A stretch of DNA of 64,000 nt from Ectobacillus sp. JY-23 (GTDB lineage Bacteria > Bacillota > Bacilli > Bacillales > Bacillaceae_G). The stretch lies in assembly GCF_023022965.1 (NCBI RefSeq), contig NZ_CP095462.1:1426001-1490000 (forward strand), read 5' to 3'. Shown one piece after another: positions 20,767-30,215 of the stretch. The notes under the pieces are model-generated. The model saw nothing but the letters and a program-made list of their open reading frames with translations, did not search any database and was not told where the DNA came from. Position numbers and translations under genes: made by a program. The number at the start of each line of letters is the position of its first letter. Position 1 is the stretch's first letter.

Positions 20767-22108
20767 TCAGTTCACGCTCCTCAATTCCCCATACATGACA
20801 ATCTGCAATTCCATCTGTTAGCCTTACTGAGATTGTATCACCCGGCTCCAGCTGCTTCACGCTATTTACAATCCGTTGCTCTTTATAGGCCACGCTATAT
20901 CCGCGAATCATCACCTGCAATGGACTTAAAACTGCTAGCTTTTCCGCCATTCTTAAAAATGTATGTTCATGAGCTGATAGTATATCCTTCATTTCTCTTT
21001 CCATCTGCTTGCGAAGCATATTAGCTTGCTGTTTGGAGGCAGCTATCTTTTGCGCAGGATGTCCGGCTTGCAAACGAAGCTGTAAACGCTCAAGCAAGCG
21101 CTGCTGTTTTTGCTGATAGTGTATTGCACCTTGTGATAATCGGTCGAGCAGGCGATCTAAATGCTCTTCCTTTTGTATGTACAACTGCTTCGGATGTCGA
21201 AATATGTAGGAGGATTGCAATGATTGAAGCTGCTCTTTTTTACTATTTACAACCTCACGCAATGCGCGCTGCAATCTAAGTCTCCGTTGCCTAATTCTCT
21301 CTTCAATTTCCACCATACTCGGAACGGCAAGTTCAGCAGCTGCGGTTGGTGTAGGTGCTCTTAAATCCGCTACAAAATCTGCAATTGTAAAATCTGTTTC
21401 GTGTCCTACCGCCGAGATAAGTGGAATGTGACTGTTAAAAATAGCACGTGCCACCGGCTCTTCATTAAATGCCCATAACTCTTCAATAGAGCCACCACCC
21501 CGACCTACAATCAATACATCGATATCACTGCGCAAATTTGCTTGTTCGATAGCCCGCACGATAGAAGCTGCAGCAAACTCTCCTTGTACCAAAGCAGGCA
21601 ATATCATAATATCAGCAATAGGGTATCGCCTTTTAATTGTGGTTACAATATCGCGTACTGCGGCGCCGGTTGGAGAAGTAATGACACCAATAGTACGTGG
21701 ATAAGCAGGCAATGTTTTTTTATACACTTGGGAAAACAGACCTTCGCGTTCTAACTGCGCTTTTAACTGCTCGTAAGCGAGATACAAATTTCCCACTCCA
21801 TCAGCTTGCATATCTTGTACATACATTTGATAGTTGCCGCCCGCTTCATATATACTGATTTGACCTTTAACCAGCACCTTCATTCCGTCTTCGGGACGAA
21901 AAGCAATTCTACGATTCGCGTTGGCAAACATAACTGCCGAAATTCGTGCTTGTTCATCTTTTAAGGTAAAATACATATGCCCGCGACTATGATATTTAAA
22001 GTTTGAAATTTCTCCCTTTAGCCAAACTTGCTGCAAGTGCACATCGCGGTCCATTTTCGCTTTTAGATAACGGGTTAATGCTGTAACCGTTAAATATTGT
22101 TTTTCCAT
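20744..22108 (-). CDS. xseA: Exonuclease VII large subunit
   Basis: Catalytic subunit of exonuclease VII. 454 residues: an N-terminal OB-fold ([20 protein letters not shown]), a catalytic domain with [29 protein letters not shown] and [18 protein letters not shown], a long coiled-coil segment (about 285-400), and a C-terminal domain with VMIRGYSVA. It lies 12 bases downstream of folD in the operon. Confidence 0.95.
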   Translation of the reverse strand: MEKQYLTVTALTRYLKAKMDRDVHLQQVWLKGEISNFKYHSRGHMYFTLKDEQARISAVMFANANRRIAFRPEDGMKVLVKGQISIYEAGGNYQMYVQDMQADGVGNLYLAYEQLKAQLEREGLFSQVYKKTLPAYPRTIGVITSPTGAAVRDIVTTIKRRYPIADIMILPALVQGEFAAASIVRAIEQANLRSDIDVLIVGRGGGSIEELWAFNEEPVARAIFNSHIPLISAVGHETDFTIADFVADLRAPTPTAAAELAVPSMVEIEERIRQRRLRLQRALREVVNSKKEQLQSLQSSYIFRHPKQLYIQKEEHLDRLLDRLSQGAIHYQQKQQRLLERLQLRLQAGHPAQKIAASKQQANMLRKQMEREMKDILSAHEHTFLRMAEKLAVLSPLQVMIRGYSVAYKEQRIVNSVKQLEPGDTISVRLTDGIADCHVWGIEERELNEKTNEL

Positions 22109-22120
22109 TGTCTTCTTCCC

Positions 22121-22978
22121 TTATTTGTTTGCAACTGTACGTTCTGCTGATAATACTGTGTTATGAAGCAACATTGTAATTGTCATCGGTCCCACACCTT
22201 TTGGGACCGGGGTAATGTAGCCAGCCACTTGTTCTACTTCATCAAAATCTACATCTCCGCAAAGTTTTCCTGTTTCTAAACGGTTTACACCGACATCAAT
22301 AACAACAGCGCCTTCTTTGACATAATCTGCTGTAACAAATTTAGCCTTACCGATTGCGACTACCAGAATGTCAGCTTGTTTTGCAAGTTCTTTTACATTT
22401 GGCGTGCGAGAATGACAATACGTAACTGTTGCATGTTCATTTAAGAACAGTTGTCCCACCGGTTTACCAACAATATTACTCCGTCCAATAACAACAACAT
22501 GTTTACCGCTGATTTCAATGTTTTTTTCTTTAACCAATTCAATAATACCATGCGGTGTACAAGGTAAAAATGTATCTTGCCCTATCATCATGCGACCGAT
22601 ATTGATTGGATGAAAGCCATCCACATCTTTTTCCGGTGAGATTCTTTCAATAACAGCTTCTTCGCGAATATGCTTTGGCAGCGGAAGCTGAACGAGAAGA
22701 CCATGAATACGTGGATCCTCGTTGATTCGATCGATTTCCTGTAAGAGCTGCTCCTCTGTAATGGTTTCTGGCATTTCAATTAATTCAAAGTATATCCCAG
22801 CTTCTTCACTTGCTTTTCCCTTTCCGGTTACATACGAACGAGAAGCTGGATTATTACCGACTAAAATTACAGCCAACCCTGGTGTAATTCCTTTGCCTTT
22901 TAGTACATTTACTCTTTCTTTAATTTCATTGCGTTTTTTTTGTGCGATTTCCATTCCTTTAATGAGCTCTGCTGCCAT
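22121..22978 (-). CDS. folD: Bifunctional methylenetetrahydrofolate dehydrogenase/cyclohydrolase
   Basis: Interconverts methylene-, methenyl- and formyl-tetrahydrofolate with NADP. 285 residues; the catalytic lysine block [14 protein letters not shown], the substrate loop VQLPLPKHI, the cofactor-binding [16 protein letters not shown], and the C-terminal [11 protein letters not shown] are all present. It is 20 bases downstream of nusB and 12 bases upstream of xseA. It links functionally to the glycine cleavage genes elsewhere in the window through one-carbon units. Confidence 0.96.
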   Translation of the reverse strand: MAAELIKGMEIAQKKRNEIKERVNVLKGKGITPGLAVILVGNNPASRSYVTGKGKASEEAGIYFELIEMPETITEEQLLQEIDRINEDPRIHGLLVQLPLPKHIREEAVIERISPEKDVDGFHPINIGRMMIGQDTFLPCTPHGIIELVKEKNIEISGKHVVVIGRSNIVGKPVGQLFLNEHATVTYCHSRTPNVKELAKQADILVVAIGKAKFVTADYVKEGAVVIDVGVNRLETGKLCGDVDFDEVEQVAGYITPVPKGVGPMTITMLLHNTVLSAERTVANK

Positions 22979-22998
22979 CTCTTACTCCCCCGTATCTG

Positions 22999-23391
22999 TT
23001 AAATTGTTTCTTTTATTTTGGATAAAACGCCGTTGATAAAGCGGCGAGATTCCTCATCACCAAATACCTTTGCTACTTCAATAGCTTCATTAATAGAAAC
23101 ACTGTGTGGGATATCTTCCATATATTTCATTTCATATACAGCAACACGCAGGATATTGCGATCGACAATCCCAATGCGATTCATTTTCCAGTTATCAAGG
23201 TTTGGCGCAATAAGAGCATCCAATTCTTCCTTATGCGCAGTGCAACCTGTTACCAGCTCTTCTAAAAATTCATTATTACTTTCTTGCTCGTCTAATGTAT
23301 TTTTTATAGCTGACATTGCATCCAAGTCACTCGTTATATCCATTTGGTACAAAGCCTGCATCGCTTTTTCCCTTGCCTTTCTTCTTTTCAT
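22999..23391 (-). CDS. nusB: Transcription antitermination factor NusB
   Basis: Binds boxA with NusE (S10) during rRNA transcription antitermination. 130 residues, all-helical, beginning [18 protein letters not shown] and with the family blocks [10 protein letters not shown] and [31 protein letters not shown] lies eight bases before the ATG. It is the first gene of the nusB-folD-xseA-xseB-ispA unit. In this genome it is cut off from yqhY by an inserted acetyltransferase gene. Confidence 0.95.
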   Translation of the reverse strand: MKRRKAREKAMQALYQMDITSDLDAMSAIKNTLDEQESNNEFLEELVTGCTAHKEELDALIAPNLDNWKMNRIGIVDRNILRVAVYEMKYMEDIPHSVSINEAIEVAKVFGDEESRRFINGVLSKIKETI

Positions 23392-23741
23392 ACGTAATTC
23401 TCCTTTTGTTTTCTATTTATGTTTTGTTATAGTATCGCAATTTATCACGTGTTGTACAGATTATGTTATGTATGTTCTTGTACAATATCATGATAATACC
23501 ACAATTCCTCTTTTTATACACTTCTTCTTACTAGATAAAAGCGAAAAATATGAACTACAATACCCGTCACCATACAAAATGTACGGATTTTTCAGACAAG
23601 AACAAGTATGAGTTTTCAATTCCTGTCATTACTTAGAAAAAACGTATACATGGTGAATTCTTTTAAATACTAATCCTAAAACGTTTCATACTCATCACTT
23701 TTTATCATACAAATGCTTATCATATCATAAGGGAGGCCATC
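23392..23741. other. 350-bp gap between nusB and the GNAT gene
   Basis: AT-rich, with no ORF of note. It must hold the divergent promoters of nusB and the acetyltransferase. For nusB, TGTACA and TACTAT on the minus strand (18-base spacer, near 23426-23455) are a weak candidate. I see no riboswitch or strong hairpin. Confidence 0.35.
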
Positions 23742-24251
23742 ATGGAATTTCGTATTTTAACAACAGAGGAAATTCATGACTTTTGGGAGTTACGGTTGCA
23801 TGGTTTGCGTGAGCATCCTGAATCATTTAGTGCGAGTTACGATGAATTTGTAAAACGCCCCATCGGAGAGGTCATGGAAAGCTTTCCAACAGAAAACAAT
23901 CATTTTGTTCTCGGCGCATTCTCAGAAGGTCAACTTGTGGGCATTGCTGGGTTTAGACAGGAGCAAGGTGAAAAAATGAAACACAAAGGGACCGTATGGG
24001 GGGTTTATGTAAATCCAGACAGTCAGGGTGGAGGTATCGGTAAACAGCTCATTGCTGCGTTGCTAGAAACCATCACAACTCAGCTGCCTGAACTTGAACA
24101 GATTCATCTCATGGTCGGCGGACAAAATGCAAAAGCAAAAGCTTTGTATGAAGCATTCGGGTTTCAAACATACGGCATTGAGAAAAAGTCCTTGAAAATC
24201 GCAGAAAATCAATACGTTGATGAAGAACATATGGTTCTAATGTTGAATTGA
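23742..24251 (+). CDS. GNAT-family N-acetyltransferase
   Basis: A 169-residue acetyl-CoA-dependent acetyltransferase of unknown substrate. The GNAT fold is clear: the acetyl-CoA motif A region is GVYVNPDSQGGGIGKQLIAALL (Q/R-x-x-G-x-G/A form, about residues 88-109), and the late block is VGGQNAKAKALYEAFGFQTYG. GGGAGG lies seven bases before the ATG. It sits on the opposite strand between nusB and yqhY, which are usually neighbours in one operon, so it is probably a lineage-specific insertion. Confidence 0.88.
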   Translation: MEFRILTTEEIHDFWELRLHGLREHPESFSASYDEFVKRPIGEVMESFPTENNHFVLGAFSEGQLVGIAGFRQEQGEKMKHKGTVWGVYVNPDSQGGGIGKQLIAALLETITTQLPELEQIHLMVGGQNAKAKALYEAFGFQTYGIEKKSLKIAENQYVDEEHMVLMLN

Positions 24252-24321
24252 ATTTGATACTTCTTGAGGGCAAGATTCTCTTGGTTCACTTAATAAATGC
24301 GCACCTTCAAGGTATTCAAAC

Positions 24322-24355
24322 AAAAAAGACTTGCGCCTGCGCGCAAGTCTTTTTT
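24322..24355. terminator. Bidirectional terminator between the GNAT gene and yqhY
   Basis: Fifteen-base perfect arms (AAAAAAGACTTGCGC at 24322-24336 and its complement at 24341-24355) with a 4-base loop, flanked by A-run and T-run. It ends both the GNAT gene and the accB-accC-yqhY transcript. Confidence 0.9.
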
Positions 24356-24356
24356 T

Positions 24357-24749
24357 TTACAGAGCCTCTACCTCTGCTTTTTGCGTTTCAAAAGTAACTC
24401 CCACAACATGAACGTTAATCTCTTTTAATTCAAGTCCTGTCATCGTTAAAAGCGCTTGACGAATGTTGTCTTGAATTTTCTGTGCAGTCGTCGGTATGGA
24501 TACGCCAAAAAACATTTGTACATATACGTCCACAAGAATACCTTCATTTGTTAGTTCTACTTTTACGCCTTTGCCGTGATTTTTCTTACCTAGCTTTTCA
24601 ACAACACCTGTAGCAAAGTTACCGCGCATTGCAGCTACACCTTCTACTTCCGCAGCCGCAATACCTGCAATTACTTCAATTACTTCAGGGGCAATTTCAA
24701 CTTTCCCAAGGGTTGTTTCTTGTCCCATATCTAACATATGTTCAGTCAT
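24357..24749 (-). CDS. yqhY: Asp23/YqhY family envelope-stress protein
   Basis: A 130-residue Asp23/Gls24-family protein. Signatures: GKVEIAPEVIEVIAGIAAAEVEGV near the N-terminus and GLELKEINVHVVGVTF near the C-terminus. In B. subtilis YqhY is encoded with accB-accC and is linked to control of acetyl-CoA carboxylase activity (family knowledge). Here it follows accC by 19 bases and is the last gene of the operon. Confidence 0.93.
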   Translation of the reverse strand: MTEHMLDMGQETTLGKVEIAPEVIEVIAGIAAAEVEGVAAMRGNFATGVVEKLGKKNHGKGVKVELTNEGILVDVYVQMFFGVSIPTTAQKIQDNIRQALLTMTGLELKEINVHVVGVTFETQKAEVEAL

Positions 24750-24768
24750 GTGTGAACCTCCTTTTTGT

Positions 24769-26121
24769 TTATCTCATAATAATCTCATGCTCTTCTAAAA
24801 ACTTTGTATTAAAGTCACCTTCTACAAATGCAGGATGCTCTAAGAGCTGTAAGTGAAATGGAATAGTAGTGTGCACACCCTCAATTACAAATTCACTTAG
24901 CGCTCGCTTCATCTTCGCAATTGCTTCTTCACGCGTCTTTCCATGCGTGATTAACTTTGCAACCATGGAATCATAGTAAGGAGGGATGACGTACCCAGGA
25001 TACACGGCTGAGTCAATACGTACACCATATCCTCCCGGCGGAAGGTACATTTGCACTTTTCCTGCAGATGGCATAAAGTTTTTAGCTGGATTCTCCGCAT
25101 TAATTCGACATTCAATCGCCCATCCTTGGAATTGGACATCTTGCTGTGTCAAAGATAATGGTTCTCCGGCTGCCACACGTAATTGCTCCTTTATTAAGTC
25201 AACGCCGGTCACCATTTCAGTAACAGGATGCTCTACTTGAATTCTTGTATTCATTTCCATGAAATAAAATCTCTTTAGCTTATGCTCGTAGATAAACTCA
25301 ACTGTTCCAGCACCGCGGTAATTTACTGCTTGTGCTGCTTTAACCGCAGCTTCACCCATTTGGGCGCGAATCTCTGCATCAAGAGCAGGAGATGGTGTTT
25401 CTTCAAGCAATTTTTGCAGGCGTCGCTGAATCGTACAATCGCGTTCTCCCAAGTGAATGATATTTCCATGCGCATCAGCTATCACCTGGATTTCAACGTG
25501 ACGGAAATCCTCTATGTACTTCTCGATGTACACGCCAGGGTTTCCAAAGGCTGTGCTTGCTTCCTGCTGTGTAATCTGGATACCTTTTACAAGCTCTTGC
25601 TCGGTTCGTGCTACGCGAATTCCTTTTCCGCCACCGCCGGCCGTTGCCTTAATAATAACAGGATAGCCCATTTTTGATGCAAGTTCAACTGCAGACTCTA
25701 TGCTTTTGATGATGCCTTTAGATCCAGGGACAATTGGAACACCCGCCTGCTCCATTGTGTCGCGCGCTACATCCTTTGTTCCCATTTTAGATATAGCCTC
25801 TGGGCTTGGACCAATAAAAATTAAATTGCATTCTTCACATAACTCAGCAAAATCAGCGTTTTCAGCCAAGAAGCCGTAACCGGGATGAATGGCATCACAC
25901 CCTGTTAATTTTGCTACACTAATGATATTTGTAAAGTTTAAATAGCTTTCTTTAGATGCTGTGGGTCCTACACAATACGCCTCATCTGCAAGCTGTACAT
26001 GAAGTGCTTCACGGTCAGCTTCAGAATAGATGGCAACTGTCTCAATACCTAATTCTTTACAAGCGCGAATAATGCGTACAGCAATCTCACCTCGGTTTGC
26101 TATCAATACCTTTTTAATCAT
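24769..26121 (-). CDS. accC: Acetyl-CoA carboxylase biotin carboxylase subunit
   Basis: ATP-dependent carboxylation of the biotin on AccB, the first half-reaction of malonyl-CoA synthesis. 450 residues: N-terminal biotin carboxylase domain ([18 protein letters not shown]), ATP-grasp with the glycine-rich loop [24 protein letters not shown], catalytic [14 protein letters not shown], and a C-terminal domain with [16 protein letters not shown]. Between accB (32-base gap) and yqhY. Confidence 0.97.
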   Translation of the reverse strand: MIKKVLIANRGEIAVRIIRACKELGIETVAIYSEADREALHVQLADEAYCVGPTASKESYLNFTNIISVAKLTGCDAIHPGYGFLAENADFAELCEECNLIFIGPSPEAISKMGTKDVARDTMEQAGVPIVPGSKGIIKSIESAVELASKMGYPVIIKATAGGGGKGIRVARTEQELVKGIQITQQEASTAFGNPGVYIEKYIEDFRHVEIQVIADAHGNIIHLGERDCTIQRRLQKLLEETPSPALDAEIRAQMGEAAVKAAQAVNYRGAGTVEFIYEHKLKRFYFMEMNTRIQVEHPVTEMVTGVDLIKEQLRVAAGEPLSLTQQDVQFQGWAIECRINAENPAKNFMPSAGKVQMYLPPGGYGVRIDSAVYPGYVIPPYYDSMVAKLITHGKTREEAIAKMKRALSEFVIEGVHTTIPFHLQLLEHPAFVEGDFNTKFLEEHEIIMR

Positions 26122-26153
26122 AAGACAAAACTCCCTCTTACGTGCTTAGTCAA

Positions 26154-26636
26154 TTATCGTACTAAAAATAAAGGCTGTCCGTATTCTACAAGTTGTCCAT
26201 TTTTCACTAAGATCTCTACGATTTCTCCTTCAACTTCTGCTTCGATTTCATTGAATAGTTTCATTGCTTCTACAATGCATACGACTGTATCTGCAGAAAT
26301 GCGGTCACCTACTTTTACATAAGCAGACGCATCCGGAGATGGTGAAGCGTAAAATGTCCCTACCATGGGCGAAGTAATTTTATGGAGATTCTCTTCGGAA
26401 ACAGCCGCTTTCGGAGCTTCTTGTACTGGCACTGAAACAGGTACAGAAACAGGTGTAGATTCCATAGCAGCTGCTTTTTCTTCCACTATGATGGAACGAG
26501 GTGCTTCATAAGTTAACGCAGTGCTGATTTGCTTCTTCATCTTAATAGTTGCACCGTCTAACGTGTATTCAAATTCATCAATGTTTGAGTTATCAATCAA
26601 CTTAATTAGTTCACGGACTTCTTGAATTTTGAACAT
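26154..26636 (-). CDS. accB: Acetyl-CoA carboxylase biotin carboxyl carrier protein
   Basis: Carries the biotin that moves carboxyl groups from AccC to the AccAD transferase. 160 residues: an N-terminal helical region ([16 protein letters not shown]), a Val/Pro-rich linker ([13 protein letters not shown]), and a biotinyl domain with [11 protein letters not shown], biotinylated at Lys126. The start is the second ATG at 26636, nine bases from GGGAG; the one at 26642 abuts it. First gene of accB-accC-yqhY, with an operator-like palindrome in its promoter. Confidence 0.95.
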   Translation of the reverse strand: MFKIQEVRELIKLIDNSNIDEFEYTLDGATIKMKKQISTALTYEAPRSIIVEEKAAAMESTPVSVPVSVPVQEAPKAAVSEENLHKITSPMVGTFYASPSPDASAYVKVGDRISADTVVCIVEAMKLFNEIEAEVEGEIVEILVKNGQLVEYGQPLFLVR

Positions 26637-26736
26637 TATCATCCACTCCCATATGCTTGTTTACTACTTTATCTTACGACAATTTTTTGAAAATTCCAAC
26701 CGTACAAACTTTTTAGTATGTCTTCTCTGTTAATAT

Positions 26737-26772
26737 AGCTAAATATTATTACCTAGTAATAATATCAACTGT
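26737..26772 (-). promoter_or_regulatory. accB promoter with FapR-like operator
   Basis: On the minus strand TTGATA, a 17-base spacer and TATTTA form a plausible sigma-A promoter. The spacer is almost entirely a 23-bp palindrome (26743-26765; arms ATATTATTAC / GTAATAATAT around CTA). Its core, TTATTACCTAGTAATAA, differs at about two positions from the FapR box TTAGTACCTAGTACTAA as I remember it. A repressor bound there would block RNA polymerase. The rest of the 26637-26947 gap is AT-rich without other signals. Confidence 0.55.
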
Positions 26773-26947
26773 AACATAAAATTGGCAAGACCACTTTTAA
26801 AATAAATTATATCATATTTTATGGAAATCAATAAAAAACCGTAATACTATCCTTTTCGCCATATTCTTTAACATTTCCTTCACAGACCATTAATATAAGA
26901 CTGCTATGATTTGTTTGTAGTTTAATCCTTATCAAGGAGCGTGTGTC

Positions 26948-27133
26948 ATGAACATTTGGTTGCTTTTATTCGTTCCTATGATTTTCGTATGGGCTGCCGT
27001 TGTATGGATTGAATATCTAGCAAAGAATAGTGCCCGCATGCTACAAGAGCCCTCTATTTTTCACATGAGCACACATCACTTGTTATACAGAGAAAGATAT
27101 TGTGTTATAGAAAAACGCCCAATCCGAAACTAA
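26948..27133 (+). CDS. Small single-pass membrane protein, unknown
   Basis: A 61-residue protein with one N-terminal hydrophobic segment (about 3-20, LLLFVPMIFVWAAVVW) and a basic, His-rich cytoplasmic or external tail. AAGGAG lies eight bases before the ATG, and a terminator overlaps its 3' end, so it looks expressed. I do not recognise a family. It is transcribed divergently from accB and convergently to the spoIIIA operon. Confidence 0.6.
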   Translation: MNIWLLLFVPMIFVWAAVVWIEYLAKNSARMLQEPSIFHMSTHHLLYRERYCVIEKRPIRN

Positions 27134-27160
27134 CTGATAAGGTTCTGTGCGTTTTTCTAC
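27109..27160 (+). terminator. Terminator of the small membrane protein gene
   Basis: Ten-base arms AGAAAAACGC / GCGTTTTTCT at 27109-27118 and 27149-27158, enclosing about 30 bases. The left arm lies inside the last codons of the gene. Confidence 0.6.
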
Positions 27161-27180
27161 TCACCAAAGGGCTACCTTAA

Positions 27181-27219
27181 AGTTTGATGCTGATATGTAA
27201 TGAAGAGTTTTAACAGAGT
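27181..27219 (-). repeat. Degenerate copy of the post-terminator repeat
   Basis: Ends in TTTTAACAGAGTC directly against the A-run of the spoIIIAH terminator, like the tail of the long copy at 39190-39330 (CTTTAACAGAGC). Only the end is recognisable. Confidence 0.4.
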
Positions 27220-27221
27220 CG

Positions 27222-27254
27222 AAAAAAAAGAAACCGCCATGAAGGGCGGTTTCC
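27222..27254 (-). terminator. spoIIIA operon terminator
   Basis: Nine-base arms GAAACCGCC / GGCGGTTTC and an eight-base T-run on the minus strand, just past the spoIIIAH stop. Confidence 0.85.
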
Positions 27255-27258
27255 TTAT

Positions 27259-27780
27259 TTACTTGGCTGGGTCAAAACGCACTGCAACTTTTTGTGCGCC
27301 AATTTCTTTTGTGACAAGCTGGATAATGTTGTTCGCTTCTTTGTTAGAGTGCTTATCTGCTTTAACAGTAATTTGTACATCCGTTCCGTCAGCTCGTACT
27401 AAAGCGTCTTTATAGCCCTGTGATTTAATTAATGTCTCTAACACAGCTTCTTTCGCAGAAACTTCTTCAATTGCTTCTAGTTGATCTTTTGCCTTGCTCT
27501 TTTCTTCTGCAGAAGTGCCAACTGATGTAATTACTTCTTGTAATTTCTCTTTGGCTTCGCTGCGCTTATCTTCCATTTCCAAACGTAGCTGTGCAAATTG
27601 CTCATCACCAGATGTTTTGACTGCTATTTCACCCGCTTTTTTACTACCAGCTCTTAGCTGTTCTACAGACTTGCTCACCATATCAGATTTCGATCCATCT
27701 GGCGTTATTACATAATATACAGACAGCACCACCACTAAACTCAGCATTGTTAACAACCAAATCGTTTGCTTTTTTACCAT
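27259..27780 (-). CDS. spoIIIAH: Stage III sporulation protein AH (SpoIIIAH)
   Basis: Mother-cell membrane protein whose outside domain pairs with forespore SpoIIQ to form the feeding-channel zipper. 173 residues, shorter than the roughly 218 of B. subtilis. One N-terminal membrane helix (about 5-25, IWLLTMLSLVVVLSVYYVI), a Lys/Glu/Ala-rich linker, and the conserved YscJ/FliF-like domain (AVLETLIKSQGYKDALVRADGTDVQITVKA). Last gene of the spoIIIA operon, 12 bases after spoIIIAG. Confidence 0.94.
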   Translation of the reverse strand: MVKKQTIWLLTMLSLVVVLSVYYVITPDGSKSDMVSKSVEQLRAGSKKAGEIAVKTSGDEQFAQLRLEMEDKRSEAKEKLQEVITSVGTSAEEKSKAKDQLEAIEEVSAKEAVLETLIKSQGYKDALVRADGTDVQITVKADKHSNKEANNIIQLVTKEIGAQKVAVRFDPAK

Positions 27781-27792
27781 TTTAAATCCTCC

Positions 27793-28431
27793 TCAGCTCT
27801 TTTTAGGTGCTACAGATACGCGGTGACTTGGAACATCTAAGTAACGCGTAACCATTTCAATCATTGCTTTTTTCACTTCTATGTTGTCGGCTCCTTTTGC
27901 CGTAATGGCCACTCCTCGCACAGGCGGTTTATCTTCCTTAAGTACAATGGGTTCTTCCTTGTCACCTACGCGGATGGTCTTTGGTCTTTCTTCCACAGAT
28001 TCATCTTCAACGGTTCGTGTCCCACCGTCACGATCAGTTTCATTCGTTTTTTGATGGCGGTTAATGCGCTCTTTTTCTAGCACTTTCACTGCAGTAGAGT
28101 CTAAGTTTACAATTACTGTTACATCCTTAACTCCTTGCATCCCTTCCAGTAGCGCCTGTAAGTCTTCTTCATACTGCTTTTCGTATTTTTCAATGGCAGA
28201 ACCGCTTGTACTTTTTTGCGCAAAAGCAGCTACATCTTTAGGCTCTTCTGGATCGGTACGAAATACAGGCGCTTCCTGCGGTTTGCTTTGAAACAAACTC
28301 CCGGAAAACATCAGTAAAATGCCAGCGATTAGTAACAATACGATGATCTTTGGATTAAACTTTTTCCTCTTCTTCTCTTCTTCGTTTGGCTGTAGCCACT
28401 TTTGCCAAAAGCTTTGTTTATTGTCGTTCAT
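27793..28431 (-). CDS. spoIIIAG: Stage III sporulation protein AG (SpoIIIAG)
   Basis: Forms the large ring of the SpoIIIA-SpoIIQ channel. 212 residues: a basic cytoplasmic head (NEEEKKRKKFNPK), one membrane helix (about 28-45), a linker, and a ring-building motif domain split by an acidic/basic insertion (DESVEERPKTIRVGDKEEP). The conserved end carries KPPVRGVAITAKGADN. It overlaps spoIIIAF by 14 bases. Confidence 0.93.
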   Translation of the reverse strand: MNDNKQSFWQKWLQPNEEEKKRKKFNPKIIVLLLIAGILLMFSGSLFQSKPQEAPVFRTDPEEPKDVAAFAQKSTSGSAIEKYEKQYEEDLQALLEGMQGVKDVTVIVNLDSTAVKVLEKERINRHQKTNETDRDGGTRTVEDESVEERPKTIRVGDKEEPIVLKEDKPPVRGVAITAKGADNIEVKKAMIEMVTRYLDVPSHRVSVAPKKS

Positions 28432-29035
28432 GTCCCCTCCCTCCTTCCTGTACTATTATTTTGTTTTCCTCTAGTTGCCACTCCTGCGCCAGGAATTGTT
28501 GTATATCTTGTGTTGCTTGCTTGTCGACTGTCTGCTGATGCGGCGTGCTTGTGTCGATTTTAACGCGCTTAATTGCCTCAACTGTACCGGATATTTTTCT
28601 GTCTGCTTCTTTAAAAGTGACTGAGATTTCTTGAATATCTTCTGGTGATTTCACTTCACTCACAGCAGTAATACGCAAATCAACCACCTGCACACCGTAT
28701 TCGTCTTCCAGATCTTTTGCGACCTGTTTTTTCATTTGGACAGCCATCTGTTCTAAAATATATGCACGTTGTGAAGCTTGTATTTCTTTTTTCTTCTGAT
28801 CTATTACATTTTCTATATTTTTTTTTGATGCAGAAGTGTTAAAGCCGGCAATGACCTCTTGTACATCTGTGCGCAGTAATTTAAAAATAGGTGTAAGAAT
28901 TAGTACGATGAGCAATAAACTCACCACAAACTTAACATATTTTTGTAAGCCCGAATTTGGAAGCAACATGTGAAGTACGGTTGCCAGTAGCAAAAAAACG
29001 ATAATAGTTCGGATCCACTCTGTAATATAGGCCAC
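28418..29035 (-). CDS. spoIIIAF: Stage III sporulation protein AF (SpoIIIAF)
   Basis: 205 residues: two membrane helices (about 8-27 and 35-54, the second LLLIVLILTPIFKLL) followed by an outer domain resembling the ring-building motifs of this channel. The family block is KYVKFVVSLLLIVLILTP. It follows spoIIIAE by 10 bases and overlaps spoIIIAG. Part of the mother-cell complex needed for late sigma-G activity. Confidence 0.92.
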   Translation of the reverse strand: MAYITEWIRTIIVFLLLATVLHMLLPNSGLQKYVKFVVSLLLIVLILTPIFKLLRTDVQEVIAGFNTSASKKNIENVIDQKKKEIQASQRAYILEQMAVQMKKQVAKDLEDEYGVQVVDLRITAVSEVKSPEDIQEISVTFKEADRKISGTVEAIKRVKIDTSTPHQQTVDKQATQDIQQFLAQEWQLEENKIIVQEGGRGHERQ

Positions 29036-29045
29036 GATATCCCTC

Positions 29046-30212
29046 CTATCGCATCATCAGCGTGACATTACCAGCTGCGACGATAATGGTGATACTCAGA
29101 AAAAACATTAGGGAAACAATCGCCAAACATGCAAATACATAAATAATACTTTTTCCGATAATATCCAAACATTGGATGATCGAACCGCTACCTACAGGCT
29201 GTAAAATTGCAGCTGCAAATTTATAAATAAACGCAATCGTAAAGATTTTAATCGCTGGAAAAATAACAATTAACAATAGAATGATAACCCCCGCGATTCC
29301 TACTGTATTCTTCAGCAGTGCGGAAGCAGTCACAACAGTATCAGCAGCCTCCGTAAACATACGTCCAACTACTGGAATAAAATTCCCTGTAACAAACTTA
29401 GCTGTCTTCACCGCAACACCATCGGCCACCGCCGTGGCAGTTCCTTGTACGGACAAAACCCCAAGAAAAACTGTTAAAAAGATTCCTATCAATCCTACGC
29501 TCACATTTTGAAACAACTTCGCCAATTTTGTTACCTTGTATTGATCGCTCATTGTACTTACAATACTTAAAATGGTTGCCAAAAATAAAAGAGGCAGTAC
29601 AACATAATTCATAAGCACACCACTCGTATTCATCAAAAATACGATAATCGGGTGAAAGAAAGATACGGACACAATACCGCCGCCTGCAGCAATCAATCCT
29701 AATAAAATTGGTAGCAATGCCAGAATAAAGTCGATCATCATTTGAATCGTTTCTTTAGCATACGTTGTGACGACATAAAAGCTGTTAAGTGCAAAAATCA
29801 TCAGCACCATATAAACGACCGCATCAGCAATTTTCCCCACATTACTTTTATCAAATGCAGATTGCAGCGATTGTAGCAGCGCACTGAAGATTGTTAGCAT
29901 AATTAAAGTACCAAGCAGTTTGCCGTTTGCAATTAACTCATGAAATAAATAAGAAAGAAACCCACCAACCCACGCTTCTAATGACAGTTGTTTCTCTCCC
30001 TTAACAAACTCCATAAAACTTCCCTTTTGACTTTCCGGCAAATACACACCGTATTTGCTAACAAGCTCGTCCCAGTACTGCTTAATCTCCGTTACACCAA
30101 TTTGCTCTAGCTGACTATCGGCTATTTTCTGTTGCACCGGGGAGGCTTGTACAGGTACGGAACAAAAGAAAAGAAAGAAAAAGAGAAACAGCATACCTCT
30201 TTTTCGCTTCAT
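29046..30212 (-). CDS. spoIIIAE: Stage III sporulation protein AE (SpoIIIAE)
   Basis: Polytopic membrane component of the spoIIIA channel. 388 residues: an N-terminal signal sequence (KRKRGMLFLFFFLFFCSVPVQA), an outer segment, then about seven or eight membrane helices from residue 85 to the C-terminus. Conserved block VGRMFTEAADTVVTASALLKNTVG. Normal length. Three bases after the spoIIIAD stop. Confidence 0.94.
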   Translation of the reverse strand: MKRKRGMLFLFFFLFFCSVPVQASPVQQKIADSQLEQIGVTEIKQYWDELVSKYGVYLPESQKGSFMEFVKGEKQLSLEAWVGGFLSYLFHELIANGKLLGTLIMLTIFSALLQSLQSAFDKSNVGKIADAVVYMVLMIFALNSFYVVTTYAKETIQMMIDFILALLPILLGLIAAGGGIVSVSFFHPIIVFLMNTSGVLMNYVVLPLLFLATILSIVSTMSDQYKVTKLAKLFQNVSVGLIGIFLTVFLGVLSVQGTATAVADGVAVKTAKFVTGNFIPVVGRMFTEAADTVVTASALLKNTVGIAGVIILLLIVIFPAIKIFTIAFIYKFAAAILQPVGSGSIIQCLDIIGKSIIYVFACLAIVSLMFFLSITIIVAAGNVTLMMR

Positions 30213-30215
30213 TGT

